Positions 21,943 to 29,160 of a stretch of 35,149 nucleotides of DNA are shown piece after piece. The number at the start of each line of letters is the position of its first letter. Position 1 is the stretch's first letter. This DNA comes from Candidatus Binatia bacterium (GTDB taxonomy: Bacteria; Desulfobacterota; Binatia; HRBIN30): contig JAKLJW010000045.1 of NCBI GenBank assembly GCA_023150935.1, positions 1 to 35,149 of the forward strand, read 5' to 3'. The position numbers and the translations under genes were made by a program. The notes below the pieces were generated by a model. That model did no database searches and was not told the DNA's origin. It saw only the letters and a program-made list of their open reading frames with translations.

Positions 21943-23520
21943 TCACCCCCTGAAGATCTCGTAGGTTCTGGTCTTGCCGTCGCTGGCGCGCCGCAGCCGG
22001 ACGCTGATCACGCCGTCGCTGTCGCACGAGTAGGTTTCGGCAACGGCCTCCCGGGCGAGGTCGTCGCAGGGACTGATGTCGGCGGCCGAAACCGCGCGTT
22101 CGACCGGAATCGACGGGTCGTAAGGGAAGAAGACATCGGACCAGTGGCGCACCCCGAGTACGGGCGTTCCTTGCCGATCGACGCTGGCGCATTCGAGGTA
22201 GCGCAGGTGACCGATGTTGTGCCGCGGGGTGTACTCGACGCTGAGTTCCACCGGCGGCTCGCCGCGGGCGGGCAAGCGCTGCCCGGCGGGAAAGATCGGC
22301 GCGAAGTACTCGCGCCGGCCGAAATCGGCAAGGCGAATGACTCCGAAGTGCCGTGACAGGATGTCGCGCAGCGTCAGGGTCTCGGCACTGAGAATGGCGG
22401 CTCCCATCGCCGTCGCCGTGAAGGGTTTGTCGGTCATGACCAGCCGAGATTGCGGGAAGCGGGCGGCCAGCAACAAGCGCACGAGCGGCAGCTTCGACGA
22501 GCCGCCCACCAGATAGAACGCATCGATCGATTCGGGATCCACCCCGGCGCATTGTGCCGGCGAACCGGTCGCCAGCGACCAGGCGGTCTCTATCGCGGGC
22601 GCGATCGTCGCGGTGAGGCGGTCGAAATAGAGCGACACCGGGATGGTGACGGGGCTGCCCGGGAGTCCGATGTCCCGTGGCGTCAGGGAAAGTGTACGAA
22701 CCGTCCCCGAAGATATGCTTTCCTTTTGCTGGCACGCGTGCCGGACAAGCTGATCGCGTTGCAGCGGGGTCAGGCTATCGAGGCTAACGCCCAGGGCATC
22801 GGCAAACAGGCGTGCGAGGACGAGGTCGAGGTCGTCGCCGCCGAGCGTTTCGATGCCGGCCGTGTCGAGTACGTTGAAATCGGTGCCTTCGATGCGCACC
22901 AGCGAGGCGTCGAACGTGCCACCGCCGAAGTCGAAAACGATTACCGTGGCGTGCAGTTGGCGCGCTTGAGTGCGGTTGCCGAGGACGGCACGGTCGGCAT
23001 ACTCGATGGCCGCCGCCGTCGGCTCGTTGAGCGTGGCGACCACCTGGAAACCGGCATCGCGAAAGCATCCCCGGGTGACATATCGCTGTGCTCCGTTGGC
23101 ATTGGCGGGCCAGGTAATGGCCGCCTCCAGGGTCTCGTCCTCGGCAAAGAGTCCGGAGCGCAGTATCGACGCCCGCAAAGCGGCCGCAAACCCACTGAGG
23201 ACGACTGCCGTATCGAAGCCGCCGGGGTACACGGCCTCGCCACAGCGCCCGCCGCCCACGTAGTCGCGCAGCAAGCGCTTGATCGAGCGGATAATACTGT
23301 AGCGCCGTTCGCCGCCCGGTCGCGCCGTGCAGCGTTCCGCATCCGGTCCGTACAGGAACTCTCCCGTGTCATGGTCGAAGGCCAGCAGCGACGGAAACAC
23401 GTCACGCACAACCTGGCCGATTGCCGTATCGGTGACGTGCGGAACGACCGGGTAACGGCCACGGTCGCTGCAGACGACTACCGTGTTCGTGGTGCCGAAG
23501 TCGATGCCGAGGCGCGCCAT
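21943..23520 (-). CDS. Lidless Hsp70-family chaperone
   Basis: A 525-residue protein with the Hsp70/actin ATPase fold: phosphate-1 motif LGIDFGTTNTVV at the N-terminus, LNEPTAAAIEYA connector, phosphate-2 motif VFDFGGGTFDASLV, and adenosine motif YLVGGSSKLPLVR. After the ATPase domain (about 1-390) comes a short beta-type substrate-binding region that includes IFPAGQRLPARGEPP. The alpha-helical lid and the acidic EEVD-like tail of DnaK are absent. It begins 3 nt after the GrpE-like gene, with GGAG 7 nt before the ATG, so the two are made together. A specialised chaperone with a narrow client is more likely than the housekeeping DnaK. Confidence 0.93.
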   Translation of the reverse strand: MARLGIDFGTTNTVVVCSDRGRYPVVPHVTDTAIGQVVRDVFPSLLAFDHDTGEFLYGPDAERCTARPGGERRYSIIRSIKRLLRDYVGGGRCGEAVYPGGFDTAVVLSGFAAALRASILRSGLFAEDETLEAAITWPANANGAQRYVTRGCFRDAGFQVVATLNEPTAAAIEYADRAVLGNRTQARQLHATVIVFDFGGGTFDASLVRIEGTDFNVLDTAGIETLGGDDLDLVLARLFADALGVSLDSLTPLQRDQLVRHACQQKESISSGTVRTLSLTPRDIGLPGSPVTIPVSLYFDRLTATIAPAIETAWSLATGSPAQCAGVDPESIDAFYLVGGSSKLPLVRLLLAARFPQSRLVMTDKPFTATAMGAAILSAETLTLRDILSRHFGVIRLADFGRREYFAPIFPAGQRLPARGEPPVELSVEYTPRHNIGHLRYLECASVDRQGTPVLGVRHWSDVFFPYDPSIPVERAVSAADISPCDDLAREAVAETYSCDSDGVISVRLRRASDGKTRTYEIFRG

Positions 23521-23523
23521 CGC

Positions 23524-24324
23524 TCAGCTCCGACTGACGGCAACAGCAGCCTTCGACAACACCCGGCCGCGTGCGGTGCGGTAGCCGGGCCTGACGGTCT
23601 CGACCACGAGCCCGTCGGGCACGCCGTTGCCGCGGCGTTCTTCGACAATGGCGTGAATGATGGGGTCGACGATGTCCATCGGTTCGGCGACGAACGGCAG
23701 GGCGCCGAGGCTCTGGAGCACCTGATCGAGCCGCTCGACGATGCGCCGGTTGTCGCCGTCGGCGTTGCCGGCTTCGCCGCGCACGTCGGCGAGGGTCTTC
23801 ATGACCGACTCGAGGCGTTGCTCCACCAGTTCGCTCAGCAGGCGGCGCAGCGACGACACCGACGCCTCGATTTCGTCGTCGAGGGCCGGCGGGGCGAGCA
23901 GCCGGTCGAGCTGGCTTTTGAGATCGCTGACCGTTTCGAGGGTAGACGTGTGCTGTTGCTCGATGAGGCCACGGATCGTGGCGAGTTCCTTACGCAGTGC
24001 AGCCAAACGATCCTCCTCCGCCGGCGGCGGCAGGGGCGCCGGGGTGGCAACCGCCGGCGTGCCCAGGGGCACCGGCGGTTTCGTGACTGCTGCGGCGGCG
24101 GCTCGGGCGGCCGCGGCGAGGGTTTTCGGTGCCGCGGCCGGGGATGTCGGCGCGGCAGCGGCGGCGGCGGTCGTGGGTCGGACAGTGACGGTTTGAGCTG
24201 TGGTTTTCGCGGCGGCAGTGGGGCGGGCGGGCGGACGCGGCGCCGTTGCGGACGGCGTCGCCAAAACAGGCGCGGGTTTACGCGTGGTCTTCTTGACGGT
24301 CGGGGCAGCTTTCCGGGTGGTCAC
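23524..24324 (-). CDS. GrpE-like nucleotide exchange factor with Ala/Pro-rich tail
   Basis: A 266-residue protein. Residues 1 to about 105 are a low-complexity Ala/Pro/Thr/Lys tail resembling AlgP or histone-H1-like tails. Residues about 106-200 are coiled-coil helices (RLAALRKELATIRGLIEQQ and following). The end resembles the GrpE wing: VDPIIHAIVEERR and DGLVVETVRPGYRTARGRVL align with the conserved DPxxHxAI and GYxxxxRxxRxAxV pattern. It precedes the Hsp70 gene by 3 nt, which supports the role of exchange factor for that chaperone. GTG 24324 is chosen because AAGGAGAG lies 8 nt upstream. The GrpE assignment comes from motif comparison by eye. Confidence 0.72.
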   Translation of the reverse strand: MTTRKAAPTVKKTTRKPAPVLATPSATAPRPPARPTAAAKTTAQTVTVRPTTAAAAAAPTSPAAAPKTLAAAARAAAAAVTKPPVPLGTPAVATPAPLPPPAEEDRLAALRKELATIRGLIEQQHTSTLETVSDLKSQLDRLLAPPALDDEIEASVSSLRRLLSELVEQRLESVMKTLADVRGEAGNADGDNRRIVERLDQVLQSLGALPFVAEPMDIVDPIIHAIVEERRGNGVPDGLVVETVRPGYRTARGRVLSKAAVAVSRS

Positions 24325-24795
24325 GGTTGCTTCTCTCCTTGGTTCGAACGCGATGTTGTGAGAACGAGCCTTTCCATTTGCCACGGATTCGGTTCCGCCG
24401 CCAGTGTCGCAGCGGTGTCGGGTTGAGGGCCACTCAAAGTCGCTGACGGAGCCTCGATACGCCGCCAGAAGAAGGCGGCTACTCGGCCCGAACGGATTCC
24501 AGGTTCCGTAATGCCTGAAAACCGTTCGCCCCACGGCGAACGACTTCGCCGTGGCCCTCGGTGTCGGGTGTTGCAGTTCGAGTCGAGCGCTCGGCGCCAT
24601 TTGTAATTGCGCTTGACCGGCGCGCACCTCTGCTGCTATCTGCGAGGCACGCTTCGGACGTAAAACAGAACAAACGAGATCCGGCAAATCGGTGGAGGTT
24701 GTTGCGGCGCAGGCGGTTCTTGCTCGGCGGCTCGATCCCGTTTCGAGCCGGTGTGGTCGTGCGTCTGGCGGCCGCGAATTGCGGGAGATCCGGCC
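24325..24795. other. 471-nt divergent gap between chaperone and min genes
   Basis: No gene is supported. The gap must hold the divergent promoters of the GrpE-like/Hsp70 unit and of minCDE. It contains a GCCGCC-AGAAGAA-GGCGGC hairpin (24461-24479) and two overlapping hairpins at 24523-24554. A CGGCTCGA/TCGAGCCG stem lies near 24728-24750. A TTCGAGTC string near 24570 is not part of a tRNA fold. Confidence 0.5.
24523..24554. promoter_or_regulatory. Two overlapping, mutually exclusive hairpins
   Basis: CGTTCGCC (24523-24530) pairs with GGCGAACG (24535-24542), an 8-bp stem. CCACGGCGAA (24531-24540) pairs with TTCGCCGTGG (24545-24554), a 10-bp stem. They share 24535-24540, so only one can form. 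This is the geometry of an attenuator or switch, but no linked leader peptide or U-tract is visible, so chance is possible in GC-rich DNA. Confidence 0.35.
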
Positions 24796-25551
24796 ATGAC
24801 CGCAGCGCGCGTAACCATGCGGCCAATCCCCGCCCCGCCACCGCTGGTGATTCGCGGGTTCTCGGTCACCCTGCCGGTCGCTCAGCTTGCCAGTCCTGAC
24901 GTTCCCAGCATTGCCGAGGCGCTGACCGGGAAGGTCGCTCAGGCGGGCGACCTGTTCCGAGACGCGCCCATAGTCATAGATCTCAAGGAAGTCGGCGACG
25001 TCGACGTCGATCTCGGCGCGCTGGTGACGGCCTTTCGAGCCCACGGCATGCAGCCGGTCGCCGTTGGCAACGCCAGCGCTCGCCAGCAGGATGCGGCGCG
25101 CGGCGCCGGGCTCGCTATCCTGAGTGGCGGACGGACCAGCGGGCGCGACGCGGCACCCGCGCGGCCCGAGGCGCCGACGGAAGAGCCGGTGGCGCCGCGG
25201 CTGGTAACAAATCCGGTCCGGTCCGGCCAGCGTGTCTATGTCGCTCACGGCGACCTCGTCGTCATCGGTCAGGTCAACACCGGTTCGGAGGTGCTGGCTG
25301 CCGGCAACGTACACGTTTACGGGCCGTTGCACGGCCGCGCCGTGGCGGGTGTGCGCGGCGATACGACGGCGCGGATTCTGACCACCTGTTTCGCGGCGCA
25401 GTTGGTGGCAATCGCCGGCGTTTACCGGGCACTCGATGACGACGTGCCAGCGGAAGTGCGCGAGAAGCCGGCGCAGGTTTTTCTGGTGGGAGATCGGTTG
25501 GTCATCGAACCGTTAGCTGTCGGCGGCGAACACGTCCGCAAGACGGCGTGA
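24796..25551 (+). CDS. minC: Septum site-determining protein MinC
   Basis: A 251-residue FtsZ inhibitor that, recruited by MinD, blocks Z-ring assembly away from midcell. The N-terminal domain begins LVIRGFSVTLPVAQL and runs to about 115. A variable Pro-rich linker follows. The C-terminal beta-helix (about 140-240) has the diagnostic NPVRSGQRVYVAHGDLVVIG and HVYGPLHGRAVAG. Start ATG 24796 has GGGAG 8 nt upstream. It begins the minC-minD-minE operon, with 11 nt to minD. Confidence 0.96.
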   Translation: MTAARVTMRPIPAPPPLVIRGFSVTLPVAQLASPDVPSIAEALTGKVAQAGDLFRDAPIVIDLKEVGDVDVDLGALVTAFRAHGMQPVAVGNASARQQDAARGAGLAILSGGRTSGRDAAPARPEAPTEEPVAPRLVTNPVRSGQRVYVAHGDLVVIGQVNTGSEVLAAGNVHVYGPLHGRAVAGVRGDTTARILTTCFAAQLVAIAGVYRALDDDVPAEVREKPAQVFLVGDRLVIEPLAVGGEHVRKTA

Positions 25552-25562
25552 GGGAGCGTGAC

Positions 25563-26378
25563 GTGAGCAAGATCATCGTCGTCACATCTGGAAAGGGCGG
25601 CGTCGGGAAAACGACGACCAGTGCCAGCTTCGCAGCCGGCCTGGCCAAGCGCGGACACAAGACCGCCGTCCTCGACTTCGACATCGGGTTGCGCAACCTC
25701 GACCTGATAATGGGCTGCGAGCGGCGTGTTGTTTACGACTTCATCAACGTCATCAACGGCGACGCCAACCTCAATCAGGCCCTGATCCGCGACAAGCGGC
25801 TCGACAATCTGTACGTCCTGCCGGCCTCGCAGACGCGGGACAAGGACGCGCTGACGCTGGACGGCGTCGCCAAGGTCCTGCACGATCTGCAAAACGAGAT
25901 CGGGTGCGAGTACGTCGTCTGCGACTCCCCCGCCGGCATCGAGAAAGGCGCCTTTCTGGCTCTGTATTTCGCCGACGAGGCGATCGTCGTCACCAATCCC
26001 GAGGTGTCGTCGGTGCGCGACGCGGACCGCATCCTGGGCATCCTTTCGTCCAAGTCGCGCCGGGCCGTCGAGGGGTTGGAGCCGGTCAAGGAACACCTGC
26101 TGATCGCACGCTACGATGCCCGGCGCGTCGTCGGCGGCGAGATGCTGAGTCTCGAAGACGTCAAAGGCATTCTCGGCATACCCATTCTCGGGGTAATTCC
26201 GGAGAGTCCCAACGTGCTGAATTCCTCGAACATCGGAACCCCGATAATTCTCGACGGCGGCGACCCGGCCGCCCTGGCCTATCGCGACGTCGTTGCCCGC
26301 TATCTCGGCGAGGACGTTCCGTTGCGGTTTCTCGACCCGGAGAAGAAGGGCCTGCTCCGGCGGCTATTTGGGAGCTGA
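25563..26378 (+). CDS. minD: Septum site-determining ATPase MinD
   Basis: A 271-residue ParA/MinD-type membrane ATPase that recruits MinC to the membrane and oscillates or localises under MinE control. The deviant Walker A is SGKGGVGKTT near the N-terminus; the DFDIGLRNLDLIMG and DSPAGIEKGA segments are typical MinD. The end, EKKGLLRRLFGS, is an amphipathic membrane-targeting helix. GTG 25563 is preferred because MinD proteins start right before the (K/R)IIVVTSGKGG strand; an in-frame GTG at 25548 is possible. It is separated from minE by 3 nt. Confidence 0.97.
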   Translation: MSKIIVVTSGKGGVGKTTTSASFAAGLAKRGHKTAVLDFDIGLRNLDLIMGCERRVVYDFINVINGDANLNQALIRDKRLDNLYVLPASQTRDKDALTLDGVAKVLHDLQNEIGCEYVVCDSPAGIEKGAFLALYFADEAIVVTNPEVSSVRDADRILGILSSKSRRAVEGLEPVKEHLLIARYDARRVVGGEMLSLEDVKGILGIPILGVIPESPNVLNSSNIGTPIILDGGDPAALAYRDVVARYLGEDVPLRFLDPEKKGLLRRLFGS

Positions 26379-26381
26379 TCG

Positions 26382-26651
26382 ATGGCGCTGATCGACTTTT
26401 TCTTCCGCCGCAAGCCGCAAACGGCGGCCGTCGCCCGCGAACGGCTGCAGATCATTCTCGCCCACGAGCGGGCAACCCGGCATGCACCGGAGTTCCTCCC
26501 GGCGCTGCAGCAGGAGATTCTCAAGGTCGTCGAGAAATACTTCCCGATCGATCCTGAAACCGTAAAACTGCACGTCGAACGGCACGCGACGTTCGCCAAA
26601 CTGGAACTCAATATCGCACTACCGGCGGAGAGCGCTCCGGCGGCCTCTTGA
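26382..26651 (+). CDS. minE: Cell division topological specificity factor MinE
   Basis: An 89-residue MinE. The N-terminal membrane-contact and anti-MinCD part includes ARERLQIILAHERA, followed by the dimerisation domain with LQQEILKVVEKYF and KLHVER. MinE stimulates MinD ATPase and confines MinC to the poles. GGGAG lies upstream of ATG 26382, overlapping the end of minD. It completes a full-length minCDE operon. Confidence 0.96.
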   Translation: MALIDFFFRRKPQTAAVARERLQIILAHERATRHAPEFLPALQQEILKVVEKYFPIDPETVKLHVERHATFAKLELNIALPAESAPAAS

Positions 26652-26665
26652 ATCGACACATCACC

Positions 26666-26684
26666 CCGCCGGCGGCGCCGGCGG
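26666..26684. terminator. GC hairpin in the convergent minE-fucosidase gap
   Basis: CCGCCGGC-GGC-GCCGGCGG gives an 8-bp stem with a 3-nt loop 15 nt after the minE stop, in the 151-nt gap before the end of the opposing fucosidase gene. No U-tract is seen on either strand. A plausible bidirectional stop or RNA end stabiliser. Confidence 0.4.
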
Positions 26685-26802
26685 AAGCGCGGTCGCCGCT
26701 GAGAGCGGGTCGGAAGACGCCTCGGCGCGCGTCGCGGCGGCCTCCCGGAACCGTCCGATACGCGGCCTGAAAAAGCCGACGCCGGCGCTTTGCCGCGACG
26801 CT

Positions 26803-28065
26803 TTACCCGGCCACTTCCAACGCCACCACCGTGGCCAGCGGATCGATGTCCGCTTCGGGGATGCGTATCGTCACCTCGCCGACGGGGTCGGGGTTGAGCA
26901 GCGTGTCGACCAGGGGGGCGCGAGTGATCCATGTCACCGCGTGTCCGGTGCCGAGCACCGTCGCGCCGCGGATGCGTCTCACCGGCATTCCGCGCACGGT
27001 GACCGTCTCGTACGGGCGCATGAGGCAGTGCAGGTAGATGCGGCCGTCGCGGCGGGTAGTCGGGCCGTAGAACTGCCACGGCTCGAGCCCGGGGACGGTG
27101 CCGACGATGCTCTCCCCGTGCCGCGCCATCCAATCCGCAACGCCGTCGAGCCGTTCGATCTGCTCCGGCGGCAAGTCACCGTCCCCCGTTGGACCGACGT
27201 TCAGCAGCAGGTTTCCGCCCCGGCCGGCGACTTCGCAAAGCGTGTGCACGAGGGCACGGACCGACTTGTAAGCGGTGTCGCCGGGGTTGTACGCCCAGCT
27301 CTCGTTCAAGGTGAGGCACGTCTCCCACGCCGAGCCGGGCGGCTGTGCGGGTACGAACTGCTCGGGCGTTTCGAAGTCGCCACATCCGGGCAGGCGATCG
27401 TTGATGAGGATGTCGGGCTGCAAGGACTTGACGAGGGCACGCAACGCCGCCGGCCGCCAGCGCTCGAACGGGATGCGTTCCCACTGACCGTCAAACCAGA
27501 TGACGTCGAGGCGTCCGTAGTTCGTCAGCAGCTCCCGCACCTGGCCGAACACGTAGGCGAGGTACCGCTCCCACTGCTCGGGACTCGGCTGCGGCAGCCG
27601 CATGAAATCGTAGGGCAGGTCTGCGGCGGTGAAGGCCGGATAGTCGGGGTGGTGCCAGTCGCTCAGCGAATAGTACACGCCGACACGCAGCCCCTCGGCG
27701 CGGAAGGCGTCCAGGATCGGGCGCACCAGGTCGCGTCCCGCCGCCCCCCGCACCGCCGAAAAGGTCGTCCACTGCGAATCGAACAGCGAAAAGCCGTCAT
27801 GGTGCCGCGTCGTGAGCACTGCGTACTGCATGCCCGTTCGCCGCGCCAGACGTGCCCACGCCGCCGGCTCGAAGCGCCGTGGCGCAAAGGCGCCGGCGCA
27901 GGCGTAGTAGTCCTCGATCGCCACGCGCTGACATGCCGGGAGCATCGGATTGCCGCCGACCAACGGCCAGGACAGCTCCCAGCCGCGCACGCTGCCGATG
28001 CCCCAGTGCACGAACAGTCCGAAGCGGGCCGCATCGAACCACGTACCGGTTCCTTCGTTCGCCAT
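26803..28065 (-). CDS. GH29-family alpha-L-fucosidase
   Basis: A 420-residue glycoside hydrolase of family GH29, cleaving terminal alpha-L-fucose or a related alpha-linked sugar by a retaining mechanism. It has the N-terminal FGLFVHWGIGSVRGWELSW, the TRHHDGF segment (TTRHHDGFSLFDSQ), GVYYSLSDWHHPDYP, and the nucleophile motif DVIWFDGQW with Asp near 192. No signal peptide is visible from ATG 28065, so it looks cytoplasmic. The ATG has GAGGG upstream; an upstream in-frame start adds an unrelated leader. The C-terminal beta region (about 335-420) is the usual sandwich. No transporter for a fucosylated sugar is nearby. Confidence 0.93.
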   Translation of the reverse strand: MANEGTGTWFDAARFGLFVHWGIGSVRGWELSWPLVGGNPMLPACQRVAIEDYYACAGAFAPRRFEPAAWARLARRTGMQYAVLTTRHHDGFSLFDSQWTTFSAVRGAAGRDLVRPILDAFRAEGLRVGVYYSLSDWHHPDYPAFTAADLPYDFMRLPQPSPEQWERYLAYVFGQVRELLTNYGRLDVIWFDGQWERIPFERWRPAALRALVKSLQPDILINDRLPGCGDFETPEQFVPAQPPGSAWETCLTLNESWAYNPGDTAYKSVRALVHTLCEVAGRGGNLLLNVGPTGDGDLPPEQIERLDGVADWMARHGESIVGTVPGLEPWQFYGPTTRRDGRIYLHCLMRPYETVTVRGMPVRRIRGATVLGTGHAVTWITRAPLVDTLLNPDPVGEVTIRIPEADIDPLATVVALEVAG

Positions 28066-28177
28066 AGTGTCGCCCTCGCGCTCCCTGCCGTCGCCGGATG
28101 GTCCGGCGGGCAGTACTATGTCTCGGGCCCGGGCGGAAAGGGGCACGCGCAACGGAACGGGCACAGGTGCAAGCGGG

Positions 28178-28522
28178 TTACACGCCTATCTCCGCGAGTA
28201 ACCGCCTCACTTCCGCGAGCAGATGTGGGACCTTGTTCCGGATGACGTCCCACCGAGTGGGGTTGTCGATCGCGAAGTAACTGTGGGCAAGGATATCACG
28301 CAGTCCAGCAACACGTTGCCAGTCGATGCTCGGAGCCTGGGCGCGTACGCTTGCGGGAAGTCCCTTCACCGCCTCGCCGATGGTCTCGAGATTGCGGACG
28401 ACCGCGTCGTACAAGACCTCGTCCGCCACGAATTGCTCGTAACCTCTTCCCTGCGTGCGACGCTCCACCCTGGCGGCAGCTTCCTCGATGCCCTGAAGGA
28501 ACAGCCGCCAGCTACGCGACAC
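28178..28522 (-). CDS. hepT: HepT-like HEPN toxin
   Basis: A 114-residue HEPN-fold protein (DUF86). The catalytic-type RNase motif R-x4-H-x-Y is intact: RDILAHSY with Arg75, His80 and Tyr82. HepT toxins act as RNases and are neutralised when the partner nucleotidyltransferase AMPylates the tyrosine. The gene starts inside the last codons of the MntA-type gene (11-nt overlap), giving the usual antitoxin-first order. It probably serves as an addiction or anti-phage module. Confidence 0.93.
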   Translation of the reverse strand: MSRSWRLFLQGIEEAAARVERRTQGRGYEQFVADEVLYDAVVRNLETIGEAVKGLPASVRAQAPSIDWQRVAGLRDILAHSYFAIDNPTRWDVIRNKVPHLLAEVRRLLAEIGV

Positions 28523-28805
28523 GAATTGCCTCTTCCTGCACGACCATCATGGCGTCCGGTTTGAGTGCCGTCCGCATCACGAGGTCGACCCGCCGAGCGA
28601 GCAGCTCCTCGAGCCGAAACTTCAGATCCATGTAGCCATCGAAGCCGGGTGGCTGGCTGAACTCGACGAGCAGGTCGACGTCGCTGGCGCCGTCAGCTTC
28701 GTCCCTGGCCACTGAGCCGACGACTGAAAGCGACAGGACCCCGTAGTCGCGACGCAGCTCATCGCCGTGCTCGCCCAAGACACGCAGCACTTCCGCACGC
28801 TTCAT
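28512..28805 (-). CDS. mntA: MntA-like minimal nucleotidyltransferase antitoxin
   Basis: A 97-residue minimal nucleotidyltransferase. The active site GS-x10-DxD is intact (Gly30-Ser31, Asp42, Asp44 in GSVARDEADGASDVD). By analogy with characterised MntA it AMPylates and silences the HepT RNase. It starts at ATG 28805 with no ribosome site, while a TACAAT box lies only 6 nt before the ATG. That would place the transcript start near the start codon, giving a leaderless message. That point is inference. Confidence 0.93.
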   Translation of the reverse strand: MKRAEVLRVLGEHGDELRRDYGVLSLSVVGSVARDEADGASDVDLLVEFSQPPGFDGYMDLKFRLEELLARRVDLVMRTALKPDAMMVVQEEAIRVA

Positions 28806-29160
28806 GGCCGCATTGTAGCAAGGTCCGCGAACGCAACGCGACCGGATCTCGTCCTTCCTGGGATCAACTCGATTTGCACCCGCGAAATGGATCTCGGGTC
28901 GGCACCATCATGTTGGCTCTCGCGGTCCATGTGGCTCCCGTGGGGGCTCTCGTCATTTCACTGTCCATACAGGATTCTCGGTTTCAGCGTCACTGTGGCG
29001 CATGGCCTGCGTAAGCGGTGCCTCGATTCGCCTTCCGATCGCCCGTCGACCCGGGGCACGTGCGTCGGCTCGCCGAACGCCGGGGCGGCAAAGAGGAGCA
29101 GTGCCTCACCGTTGGGATCGGCAGCGTTCACCCCGGGGGCCTCGGCACCTCCCGGGCTAC
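28806..29160. other. 355-nt gap between HpnJ and the HepT-MntA pair
   Basis: No gene is supported. It contains the probable promoter of the toxin-antitoxin pair next to 28806-28820. An open frame on the minus strand continues past the HpnJ stop in another phase, but it has no start or ribosome site and is most likely a GC-codon artefact. Confidence 0.4.

Noticed and set aside
24560..24605. tRNA-like TTCGAGTC string followed by GCGCCA
   Set aside because: No T-stem, anticodon arm or acceptor pairing could be built around it.
28958..29160. Open minus-strand frame after the HpnJ stop that looked like a lost C-terminal extension or small gene
   Set aside because: It is in another phase from HpnJ, HpnJ already has family length, and there is no start codon with a ribosome site.
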